A stretch of 18,523 nt of DNA. Origin: Dehalococcoidia bacterium. GTDB lineage: Bacteria; Chloroflexota; Dehalococcoidia; SZUA-161. The notes under the pieces were generated by a model. The model was not told where the DNA came from. It made no database searches and worked only from the letters and a program-made list of their open reading frames with translations. Shown piece after piece: positions 1-6,970 of this stretch. Within the stretch, counting starts at the first letter, position 1, and each line of letters starts with the position of its first letter. The DNA is taken from positions 1 to 18,523 of the forward strand of contig JACUUS010000023.1 of the NCBI GenBank assembly GCA_014859215.1. The letters are read 5' to 3'. The translations under genes were made by a program, and so were the position numbers.

Positions 1-1368
1 TGGATTGGTGTGGAAAACATCGACCTGGATGCCGCCACCCGGCGCGGCATAGTCGTGGTAAACGCTCCCGCCGGGAATATCCTTTCCACCGCTGAACACG
101 CCATCGCCCTTCTCCTGGCCGTTGCCCGCCATCTTCCCCAGGCATGCACCGCGGTTAAGTCAGGCGAATGGAACCGCCACAAGTTCATAGGGACTGAATT
201 GCGTAACAAGGTCCTCGGGATCATCGGGCTCGGCCGGGTCGGTTCCGAGGTCGCGAGGATCGCCAGGGCCTTTGAGATGCGCATCATCGCAAACGATCCC
301 TATGTCTCGGTAGCGCAGGCGCAGCATCTGAACATGGAACTCGTCACGCGTGAAGAACTGCTGAAACGATCTGATTTCATTACCATACATGTTCCGCTGA
401 CGGCTTCCACAAAGGGACTTATCGGGAGAGAAGAGCTTGCCCTGGTGAAGCCGTCGGCAAAGCTCATCAACACGGCGCGCGGCGGCATCATTGACGAGCA
501 GGCGCTGTACGAGGCAATCATCGAGGGCCGGGTAGCAGGCGCGGCAATGGATGTGTTTACCGAGGAGCCGGCCTGCAACAATATCCTCGTCAAGTGCGAC
601 AGAGTTATTGTCACACCTCACCTGGGCGCTTCCACGTCTGAAGCACAGACGATGGTGGCCGTGGATGTGGCTGAACAGGTCCTCGCCGTTCTCAAGGGGC
701 GTCCGGCGCGCTATGCCGTGAACCTGCCGCTGATCTCACCCGAAATGGCGCCTGTGCTTACTCCTTACCTGGCTGTGGCATCGGACGTCGGCAGGCTGGC
801 AAACCAGCTCGTTGAGGGCCACATCAACACCATTACCATCAAGTATGAAGGCGAGGTGGCTGACTACGATTCGACTGCTTTAAAGGCGGCTGCCCTTGGC
901 GGACTCCTTGAATCCGTGACTGAAGAGCGGGTGAATCTGGTCAACGCGGGTATCATAGCGCAGAACAGGGGGCTCAAAGTCGTAGAGCAGAAGACAGCTA
1001 AAGCCGAGAACTATCCGAACCTGATCTGTATACAGCTGACGACCAATCACGGGACTACGACTGTAGCAGGTACGCTGATGAGGGGCCAGACGCATGTAGT
1101 GCGCGTAAACGACTACTGGATAGACATAGTCCCTACAGGTGGCTACTGGCTCTTCAGCGACCATATGGATAGGCCGGGGCTTATAGGCGCGGTTGGGATG
1201 GTGACCGGCAATGCCGACATAAATATCAGCTCGATGCAGGTTGGAAGGCTGCAGCCTCGAGGGCAGGCTTTGATGGTGCTGGCGCTGGACAGGGAAATAG
1301 ACGAAGAAGTGCGGCAGGAGCTTATGGCGATACCTGATATGTATTCGGCCCGTCTGGTCAAGTTCTGA
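1..1368 (+). CDS. serA: D-3-phosphoglycerate dehydrogenase, 5'-truncated by window edge
   Basis: This enzyme oxidises 3-phosphoglycerate to 3-phosphohydroxypyruvate with NAD, the first step of cytosolic serine synthesis. The reading frame is open from base 1. The GTG at 10 lies inside the conserved region before the nucleotide-binding domain, so it is not the real start; about 70-75 N-terminal residues are missing compared with the mycobacterial long-type enzyme. The Rossmann motif GLGRVG is at about 226-243. The catalytic Arg (NTARGG, about 478), Glu (TEEP) and His (TPHLGAST) are present with family spacing (29 and 18 residues). After the catalytic part come an intervening substrate-binding domain (about 720-1130) and a C-terminal ACT domain (about 1135-1365), which in this family mediates serine feedback. 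The stop is TGA at 1366-1368, converging on the phosphate permease gene with a 7-base gap. The identification is firm. Confidence 0.95.
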   Translation, partial: WIGVENIDLDAATRRGIVVVNAPAGNILSTAEHAIALLLAVARHLPQACTAVKSGEWNRHKFIGTELRNKVLGIIGLGRVGSEVARIARAFEMRIIANDPYVSVAQAQHLNMELVTREELLKRSDFITIHVPLTASTKGLIGREELALVKPSAKLINTARGGIIDEQALYEAIIEGRVAGAAMDVFTEEPACNNILVKCDRVIVTPHLGASTSEAQTMVAVDVAEQVLAVLKGRPARYAVNLPLISPEMAPVLTPYLAVASDVGRLANQLVEGHINTITIKYEGEVADYDSTALKAAALGGLLESVTEERVNLVNAGIIAQNRGLKVVEQKTAKAENYPNLICIQLTTNHGTTTVAGTLMRGQTHVVRVNDYWIDIVPTGGYWLFSDHMDRPGLIGAVGMVTGNADINISSMQVGRLQPRGQALMVLALDREIDEEVRQELMAIPDMYSARLVKF

Positions 1369-1375
1369 TTCCGGT

Positions 1376-2377
1376 TCAGGCGAAGAGGTTTAGAAACGAG
1401 CTCAGCACCCAGCCCAGCCCGATGCAGGCCGGGAAGGTTACCAGCCAGGTCATCATTATATTCCGTGCGACTCCCCATCGCACGGCGGATAGACGGCGCG
1501 TGGCGCCGACACCCATCACTGAACCGCTAATAGACTGCGTCGTGCTGACCGGGATACCCAGGTTGGAGGCAGCTTCGATTATCGCCGCTGCGGAAGTCTC
1601 GGCGACTGAACCGTGGACCGGTCGGAGAGTTGTGATCTTGGTGCCGACTGTTCTTATAACACGCCATCCTCCGAAAGAAATGCCCAGTGCAACAGCGGCG
1701 GCGGAAGCGAGAATGGACCACAGGGGAACGTGGAATTCAGCCCCGGTATAGAGCACAAGTCCAAGAGCAATAATCCCTATGGGCATCTGGCCGTCGTTCT
1801 TCCCATGCGCGTACGCCACAAAGGCCGCTGCGAAAATCTGCAGATAGCTGAAGATGGTGTTCACGCGGTCAGGTGGAGTTCTTCTGAAGATCCACATCAC
1901 CAGTACCATCAGGAGGAACGAGCCGAAGAAGCCGAGAAGCGGAGCAAAGAAGACCGCAAGCAGCACCCAGGTGAATATACCCCAGACTACAGCCCCGGCG
2001 CCGGCGGCAGCCAGTCCGGCTCCCAGCAGGGCGGCTATCAGTGAATGGGAAACGCTCAGGGGCATGCCGTAATAACTGGCTGCGACCACCCACAGCGTTG
2101 CTGCGGCGACCGCGGCCACTACCGTAAGCAGTGTGAGGGCTTCGGGCATGACGATACCTTTGCCAATAGTCCTCGCTACAAAAGCGCCGAGAAGTCCGCC
2201 GGTGAGCGTTCCAAGGAGATTGAACACAGAAGCCATAGCGATTGCTGTTCGGGGAGGAAGGACACGGCTTCCAATTACGGTGGCGATAGCATTTGCGGCG
2301 TCATTGAGCCCGTTGGAAAAACCGAAACCGAGGGCAGCAAGGACGATCAGTACGAGGAGGAAGAGGGAACTATCCAT
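1376..2377 (-). CDS. pit: PiT-family inorganic phosphate permease
   Basis: This is a low-affinity phosphate transporter of the inner membrane, 333 aa, at the compact end of the PiT family. Both halves of the internally duplicated PiT fold are visible. The N-terminal signature reads GFSNGLNDAANAIATVIGSR at about residues 19-38. The middle has a second Asn-Asp motif (AHGKNDGQMPIG). The C-terminal half has the paired motif PVSTTQSISGSVMGVG, where many relatives have PVSTTH. Most of the protein is hydrophobic helices. The ATG at 2377 overlaps the end of the upstream DUF47 gene by 8 bases (ATGGATAG), which suggests translational coupling. The DUF47-PiT pairing is a well-known arrangement in which the DUF47 protein is thought to modulate the permease. 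It could also carry other oxyanions, but phosphate is the default reading. Confidence 0.92.
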   Translation of the reverse strand: MDSSLFLLVLIVLAALGFGFSNGLNDAANAIATVIGSRVLPPRTAIAMASVFNLLGTLTGGLLGAFVARTIGKGIVMPEALTLLTVVAAVAAATLWVVAASYYGMPLSVSHSLIAALLGAGLAAAGAGAVVWGIFTWVLLAVFFAPLLGFFGSFLLMVLVMWIFRRTPPDRVNTIFSYLQIFAAAFVAYAHGKNDGQMPIGIIALGLVLYTGAEFHVPLWSILASAAAVALGISFGGWRVIRTVGTKITTLRPVHGSVAETSAAAIIEAASNLGIPVSTTQSISGSVMGVGATRRLSAVRWGVARNIMMTWLVTFPACIGLGWVLSSFLNLFA

Positions 2378-2996
2378 GCTTAAGCACGACGCCCTCGAGG
2401 ACGTTTGCTACATCTTCTCCCTTATCCGCCGCATTCTCCAGATGTTCGTAGATTTCGCGCCACTTGATGACATCCGCGAGTGGGATGCCATCGAATAGTT
2501 CGGCGAGAGCGACGCGCACTACGGCATCCGCTTCATTCTCCAGCCTGTTTATTTCAACGCAGTGTTCCAGTATGCCCTTCATCTTGGAACGGGTGCGAAG
2601 GCGTGGCACTGCTTTGACCAGTTCTTCGCTCATAGCCACCAGTATGTTTGCCATCTCACGCGCCCTTTTGGTGGGCTGTTCGATGCGGTAAAGCAGCATG
2701 GCGTTCGCCGCACCCTCCATGAAGTCCACTACATCGTCCATCCTTTCGGTAAGGAGGGCGATGTCTTCGCGGTCCAGAGGTGTAACAAACGTACGATGCA
2801 GCTGCTCCATGATCTGATGAGTGATCGCGTCGCCCTGGTGCTCGAGCTCGGTCATACGGGCGACCTTCTGCGGGACATCCACGTAGTTGTCGAGAAAGTT
2901 GACAAGCTCCCTGGCAGCCGTAGCCAGGTTCGCTACGCTCCGCTCAAAGAGATCGAAGAACTTGGGTTCACTTGGTATTATGGAGAATCTGGGCAA
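2370..2996 (-). CDS. DUF47 / PhoU-like phosphate transport regulator
   Basis: This is a cytosolic all-helical PhoU-like protein (DUF47, formerly 'TIGR00153' type), usually encoded beside a PiT permease and presumed to regulate it. The N-terminus SIIPSEPKFFDLFERS matches the typical family opening. It is followed by helical, charge-rich segments such as MTELEHQGDAITHQI and the paired repeat INRLENEADAVVRVAL, typical of PhoU metal-binding helices. The frame opens at a TTG at 3020 with no ribosome site. I prefer the TTG at 2996, which has GGAAGG seven bases upstream and gives about 208 aa starting at the conserved region. It is the first gene of a two-gene minus-strand operon with pit (8-base overlap) and is driven by the promoter at 3139-3167. 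Confidence 0.88.
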   Translation of the reverse strand: MPRFSIIPSEPKFFDLFERSVANLATAARELVNFLDNYVDVPQKVARMTELEHQGDAITHQIMEQLHRTFVTPLDREDIALLTERMDDVVDFMEGAANAMLLYRIEQPTKRAREMANILVAMSEELVKAVPRLRTRSKMKGILEHCVEINRLENEADAVVRVALAELFDGIPLADVIKWREIYEHLENAADKGEDVANVLEGVVLKHG

Positions 2997-3138
2997 GTCA
3001 GGTCCTTCCGAGAATGCCAAATATTAGAGAAGGTGAACCGGAGCTGGGCTTGAGGATCAGGTTGACGGGATAGTTCAGTCAAACTCATACGTGTTTTTCA
3101 GTTGGCTCAGTCCGCAACGAGACAGACTCACCCTTACA

Positions 3139-3167
3139 ATACTAGAATAGAGGCGGATAATTGTCAA
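3139..3167 (-). promoter_or_regulatory. Sigma70-type promoter for the DUF47-pit operon
   Basis: Read on the minus strand, a perfect -35 TTGACA (3167-3162) is followed after 17 bases by TAGTAT (3144-3139, 4 of 6 to consensus). Transcription would begin near 3132, giving a leader of about 135 bases before the TTG start at 2996. I see no clear operator or riboswitch in that leader. Confidence 0.65.
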
Positions 3168-3301
3168 GGTTTTGCGCTCGAAGCAGCTATCGAGAGCCTC
3201 CAATTTCAGACCGAATACACTGTCTACCGAAACCGCTTTCTCCGTCTCAATCCTTAGTCTCGGTCCTCCTCCATATGTCTCTCGGCCAGGCTCGCTTGAG
3301 T

Positions 3302-3330
3302 TTGACAAATCCACCGCAGCGTACTATAAT
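3302..3330 (+). promoter_or_regulatory. Consensus sigma70 promoter for the DUF4430-ECF operon
   Basis: A perfect TTGACA (3302-3307) and a perfect TATAAT (3325-3330) are separated by the ideal 17 bases. The expected transcription start is near 3337, about 65 bases before the GTG of the first gene. A fully consensus promoter implies strong basal initiation, so any control would have to come from a repressor or from the leader. Confidence 0.85.
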
Positions 3331-3371
3331 CCAGCGCAGCGAAGTACGGGCGGGGTCGTGTAGATGCGGGA

Positions 3372-3403
3372 GTCCGGTCACGGACAAAGACAGGAGGACC
3401 TGT
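3372..3403 (+). promoter_or_regulatory. Tandem hairpins, the second enclosing the ribosome site and start codon
   Basis: Two perfect 5-bp hairpins lie in the short leader. The first is GTCCG-GTCA-CGGAC (3372-3385). The second is ACAGG-AGGA-CCTGT (3390-3403): part of the AGGAGG ribosome site sits in its stem and loop, and the first two bases of the GTG start pair in its 3' arm. Sequestration could lower translation unless a ligand, protein or upstream structure opens it. The stems are short, so regulation is a hypothesis only. Confidence 0.35.
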
Positions 3404-5111
3404 GGCGAGCAGTAAATGGAAGGAAAGTCTTATCACTCTGCTGGTTGTATTCGCCGTCACCTTCACGGCGATAACAGTGCTCGGGTCTCAAGCCCGGGCT
3501 GAGTATCCTCTTGATACGGCGAACAGCAGCATAAACAAGGCGGTTGAATACCTGAAGAGTGCGCAGGAGGAAGATGGGTGTATCGGTGATTTCGCTACCT
3601 CCGCCTGGGCGGCAATGGCTGTTGTCGCCGCGGGGGAAGACCCCGACCAGTGGAGGCGGGACGAAGGTCCGTCGCTGATCGAGTACCTTGAATCAAGCGC
3701 CCAGCACGCGGCCTCCGTGAGCGACCGTGCCCGGATGGCGCTGGCCGCAGCAGCGGCAGGAAAGAATCCGGCGGACTTCGGCGGGGTCGATTTCCTCTCC
3801 GAGATCGAAGCCGAGTATGACAGGACCCAGATTGGAGATGGTTCGTTGGTGAACGACGACTTCTGGGGGCTTATGGCTCTCATTGGTTCGGGGAAGGACA
3901 GGCAGTCGGAACCGGTCCTCAACACGGTGAGCTTTATCCTGGAGAACCAGAACGAGGACGGCGGGTGGAGCTGGGGTGCGGGACAGACAAGCGATGTTGA
4001 TGATACCGCCGCCGCCATAATGGCGCTCATCTGCGCCGGAATGCCGGCCGACGCAGGTGAAATCCAGTCCGCGCTCGGATATCTTAAGTCGCAGCAGACC
4101 GATACCGGCGGTTTCGATTCGTGGGGCTCCACCAACTCGGGCACGAATGCGTGGGGTATAGCCGCTATCGCCGCGGCGGGCCAGGACCCTGACGGCGAGG
4201 ACTGGACAAATGAAGCCGGCAAGAGCCCGGTAGACGACCTCCTGACATTTCAGAACGAGGACGGTTCCTTCAACTGGCAGGCGGAGAATCCTTCTAACAT
4301 GGCCCTCATGACGGCTTACGCTGTTCCCGCTCTGCTGGGCAAGCCTTACCCGGTGGCGGCTGCGCAAGAGATTCGCGAGGTCCGGGTGGATCTGAGGATT
4401 GAAGGTAAAGAGGCTGCTCTGTGGAAAGGGCAGGTAACGGTGCGGGATTCCCTGGTCACGGATGACCGGGGCAAGCAGCACCGCCTGTCAAGTCCCACGG
4501 CGCTGGGCGCGGTCGATCAGGCCTCGAAGGCCGGAGGGTTCACGTACGTGGTGCAGGAGACCGCCTACGGCCTTTACCTGGAGTCGATCAACGGCGAAGG
4601 GCCGGAAGGGTGGACCGGCTGGATGTATCGCGTCGACTACCAGAGCCCGGCGGTCGGATGCGCTGACTTTGTGCTGGGCGTGACGGAGCCTCCGGCCGCT
4701 CCCCACACGGAAGTGCTCTTCTTCTGGGGAGAATGGGATGCGCCGCCGCTTAGACTGGACGTCGACAAGCGTGCTGTTTCCCCCGGCGAGACGGTTACCG
4801 TAACGGTCGAGTATTATGATGACGGTGTTGAAACCTGGCTGGGCCTGCAGGGAGCGACCGTACACCTGGACGGGGAACACATTACAGGCGCAGGCGGAGT
4901 CGTTGAGATATCCCCGGACCAGCCGGGTGAGTTCGAAGCCTTTGCCGCGATGGAGGGCTTCATTCGCAGCGACACTATCGCGGTTGAAGTCTCGGCGCCG
5001 ACTGTCGGGCTGCCCTGGGCCCTGATCGTGGGGCTGGTCGGAGGGGTGGTGCTGGCCGGTGTAGCGGGTTACGGCGTTGTGAGGCTGAGGCAGAGAAGGA
5101 ACAATGCATGA
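3402..5111 (+). CDS. Secreted, membrane-anchored transcobalamin-like protein (alpha/alpha-barrel repeats + DUF4430)
   Basis: This 569-aa exported protein has a GTG start with AGGAGG four bases upstream. A signal peptide is visible (Lys-Glu, hydrophobic 10-28, cleavage after ARA at about 33). Residues about 45-315 carry prenyltransferase/squalene-cyclase-type repeats, with recurring Q-x-x-DGG-x motifs (QNEDGGWSWG, QQTDTGGFDSWG, FQNEDGSFNW). Residues about 323-450 form a DUF4430 domain (GLYLESINGEG, GWTGWMYRVD, FFWGEWDAPPL). Residues about 451-532 look like an Ig-like beta domain, and 537-560 a membrane anchor with a basic tail. Barrel plus DUF4430 is the architecture of animal intrinsic factor and transcobalamin, and the barrel end AVPALLGKPYPV resembles theirs. 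No enzyme active site is evident. It heads an ECF transporter operon, so ligand capture outside the membrane is inferred, with a corrinoid the leading candidate. The ligand is unproven. Confidence 0.8.
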   Translation: MASSKWKESLITLLVVFAVTFTAITVLGSQARAEYPLDTANSSINKAVEYLKSAQEEDGCIGDFATSAWAAMAVVAAGEDPDQWRRDEGPSLIEYLESSAQHAASVSDRARMALAAAAAGKNPADFGGVDFLSEIEAEYDRTQIGDGSLVNDDFWGLMALIGSGKDRQSEPVLNTVSFILENQNEDGGWSWGAGQTSDVDDTAAAIMALICAGMPADAGEIQSALGYLKSQQTDTGGFDSWGSTNSGTNAWGIAAIAAAGQDPDGEDWTNEAGKSPVDDLLTFQNEDGSFNWQAENPSNMALMTAYAVPALLGKPYPVAAAQEIREVRVDLRIEGKEAALWKGQVTVRDSLVTDDRGKQHRLSSPTALGAVDQASKAGGFTYVVQETAYGLYLESINGEGPEGWTGWMYRVDYQSPAVGCADFVLGVTEPPAAPHTEVLFFWGEWDAPPLRLDVDKRAVSPGETVTVTVEYYDDGVETWLGLQGATVHLDGEHITGAGGVVEISPDQPGEFEAFAAMEGFIRSDTIAVEVSAPTVGLPWALIVGLVGGVVLAGVAGYGVVRLRQRRNNA

Positions 5112-6043
5112 GAATCGGGCTCATATTTGCGCTGCTGCTCATATCGCTGCTCCCCGCCGGTTGCGGCGTTCAGTCGCAGCAGGGGGAAGGCTCCGATATT
5201 ACAGCGCGGGCAGTGATAACGAAAGACTTTGGCAAAGAGCTGATTCTCGACGAAACAGTTACCCTGAAGAAGGACGCGACAGTCAGGGACCTGCTCATTT
5301 CCGTGGCTGATGTGGAGCTTACCTACGGCGGCAGGTTCATTGAGGCTATTGAAGATATCAGCTCGAAAGCCCCTGTCAAGGAGGACTGGCTCTACTACGT
5401 GAACGGTGTCTCCTTCAACAAGGGCATCGCCGAGACAAGGATATTCGATGGGGACGTGGTCAGTTTCGACTTCCAGGACTGGCGGTTCCGCACATTCACG
5501 CCCGCTCTCGCCGGCTATTTCCCGGAGCCCTTTTTGCACGGCGTGGAGGGTGCATTGCGGCCGGCGCTGATAGTCTACGAGAGCAGCTTCATCGACGAAG
5601 CCCGCGCACTGGAGGACCGGCTGAAGGCTGCCGGGGTGAAGGAAGTCTCTGCGGTATCCGCGGAACATCTCGATGACAGCCTGCTGCGCTATCCGCACGT
5701 GATAGTTGTGGGTACCTCCAGCAACAGGCTGGTTGTCGAGATGAACGGGGTCTGGGACAGGCTTGGTTTCTTCGCCAGGTTCGAGGCCGGCGGGTTAACG
5801 GTCTACGATGCTCAGGGCAGGGTTGCCGCTGAATACCATTCGGACGCCGGCGTAATCCAGGCCACTCAGAATCCCTGGAACCCGCGCGGTATCGGAGTGT
5901 GTGAAAACGTAGCCTGGATGGTATCCGGCACGGATGAGAACGGAGTCAGGGCGGCCGCGCAGGCCCTGATCGAGAACCCTGCCGGATTCGAGCGCGCCTT
6001 TGGAGCGGTGGTATACGGCGGCGAGATAATATCGATCCCTTAG
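5108..6043 (+). CDS. DUF4430-domain lipoprotein, probable ligand-binding partner of the ECF importer
   Basis: This 311-aa lipoprotein has a hydrophobic leader ending in LLPAGC, with the lipidated Cys at 19 (Pro at -3 is slightly atypical). Residues about 34-125 form a compact DUF4430 domain with the family motif KEDWLYYVNGV and an Asp-Gly-Asp turn (FDGDVVSFDF). Residues about 131-311 form a second alpha/beta domain (ALIVYESSF, HVIVVGTSSNRLV, VIQATQNPWNPRG, VAWMVSGTDENGVRAA) that reminds me of a domain in archaeal S-layer proteins. The ATG overlaps the previous stop by 4 bases (ATGA), with AGAAGGA upstream. It is the second DUF4430 protein of the operon. Its position suggests it hands ligand from the outer capture protein to the S component, or anchors the system in the envelope; this is inference. 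Confidence 0.78.
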   Translation: MRIGLIFALLLISLLPAGCGVQSQQGEGSDITARAVITKDFGKELILDETVTLKKDATVRDLLISVADVELTYGGRFIEAIEDISSKAPVKEDWLYYVNGVSFNKGIAETRIFDGDVVSFDFQDWRFRTFTPALAGYFPEPFLHGVEGALRPALIVYESSFIDEARALEDRLKAAGVKEVSAVSAEHLDDSLLRYPHVIVVGTSSNRLVVEMNGVWDRLGFFARFEAGGLTVYDAQGRVAAEYHSDAGVIQATQNPWNPRGIGVCENVAWMVSGTDENGVRAAAQALIENPAGFERAFGAVVYGGEIISIP

Positions 6044-6052
6044 AGGAAGGCC

Positions 6053-6970
6053 TTGAGGTACAGAGACAACGGCAGCGTCATACACGGCCTGAACCCGTTC
6101 TGCAAACTGGCCTGGGCCGGCGGGGTCCTTTTTCTTGCTCTTGTCCTTCAGAACCCCTTATTCCTGCTCATGCTTTTCTTCTCCACCCTGCCGGTAATGG
6201 TGGCGGCAAGAGTATGGAGGGAGTGGACCTCTTACATGAAGTTCGCCGTATTCCTCTGCCTCGCCATAGTGGTGATTAACGCGCTGGTCAGCCACCACGG
6301 AGCTCACATTCTCGCGGAGGCCCCCTTCAGCATCCCGGTGCTGGGGACGCCCGTCATTACCCTTGAGGCCGTCCTGTTCGGGCTGGCGATGGCTGTCAAG
6401 CTCCTGGCCATAATCTCCGCATTCGCGATCCTTACACTGACACTCAGCCCCGACGATATGATGCTCGCCATGGTCAAGCTGAGGCTCCCGTACAGGTCTG
6501 TCCTGGTGACGGCCCTTTCCACCCGGTTCCTGCCGGCTCTCATCAATGATGCGGCCAGGATCGCGGATGTGCAGAGAACGAGGGGTGTGGAGGCGGGCAA
6601 AGGCTGGCTGCACAGGAGAGTAAAGGCGCGCATGTCGGTCGTTATTCCGCTGCTGTCCAACTCCCTCGACCGCGCCGTACAGATCGCGGAAGCGATGGAG
6701 TCAAGGGCTTTCGGCAACGGCACGAAGCGGACATTCTACAGGAACATACCGGTAAGCCGCGTGGACCTTGTTTCGATGGCTGCCGCCGGGGCGGTATCCG
6801 TCCTGGGCATAGTCTTCATGCTGTACCGTCACGGCGACTACCAGTTCTACCCGTCGCCGGGAGGCCTTCCCATGAGCGCGGCAACCTGGGCGATGCTTGC
6901 CGGGCTCGTCCTGATTGTCGCATCGCCTGTCCTTTTTGGCCTGGTGAAGAGGAGGGCTGAGCTTGATTGA
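6053..6970 (+). CDS. ecfT: ECF transporter transmembrane component EcfT
   Basis: EcfT is the transmembrane coupling subunit of an energy-coupling-factor importer and links the ATPase to the S component. At 305 aa it has about six hydrophobic segments (TM around 18-50, 62-80, 103-130, 234-252, 272-297). The signature coupling helices carry QRTRG at 174-178 and ESRAFG at 216-221, the two Arg-containing motifs that contact the ATPases. The opening MRYRDNGSVIHGLNPFCKL is typical of the CbiQ/EcfT family. The start is TTG with GAGG six bases upstream, 9 bases after the lipoprotein stop. The end overlaps the ATPase gene by 8 bases. It belongs to a dedicated system whose ATPase and S genes follow directly. 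Confidence 0.92.
   Translation: MRYRDNGSVIHGLNPFCKLAWAGGVLFLALVLQNPLFLLMLFFSTLPVMVAARVWREWTSYMKFAVFLCLAIVVINALVSHHGAHILAEAPFSIPVLGTPVITLEAVLFGLAMAVKLLAIISAFAILTLTLSPDDMMLAMVKLRLPYRSVLVTALSTRFLPALINDAARIADVQRTRGVEAGKGWLHRRVKARMSVVIPLLSNSLDRAVQIAEAMESRAFGNGTKRTFYRNIPVSRVDLVSMAAAGAVSVLGIVFMLYRHGDYQFYPSPGGLPMSAATWAMLAGLVLIVASPVLFGLVKRRAELD

Larger units (their letters stand above)
2997..3401. other. Divergent intergenic region
   Basis: These 405 bases separate the phosphate operon from the ECF operon. They contain the two outward-facing promoters listed separately and a 65-base leader with two small hairpins. Short open frames here lack ribosome sites and family resemblance. I see no B12-box or other recognisable riboswitch core. 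The remaining sequence between the promoters (about 3168-3301) shows nothing I can name. Confidence 0.6.

Noticed and set aside
3331..3401. Cobalamin riboswitch upstream of the ECF operon
   Set aside because: I looked for a B12-box and a long structured leader; the leader is only about 65 bases and shows neither.
3075..3415. Short frames on both strands in the divergent intergenic region
   Set aside because: They overlap two good promoters, lack ribosome sites and show no protein-like pattern.
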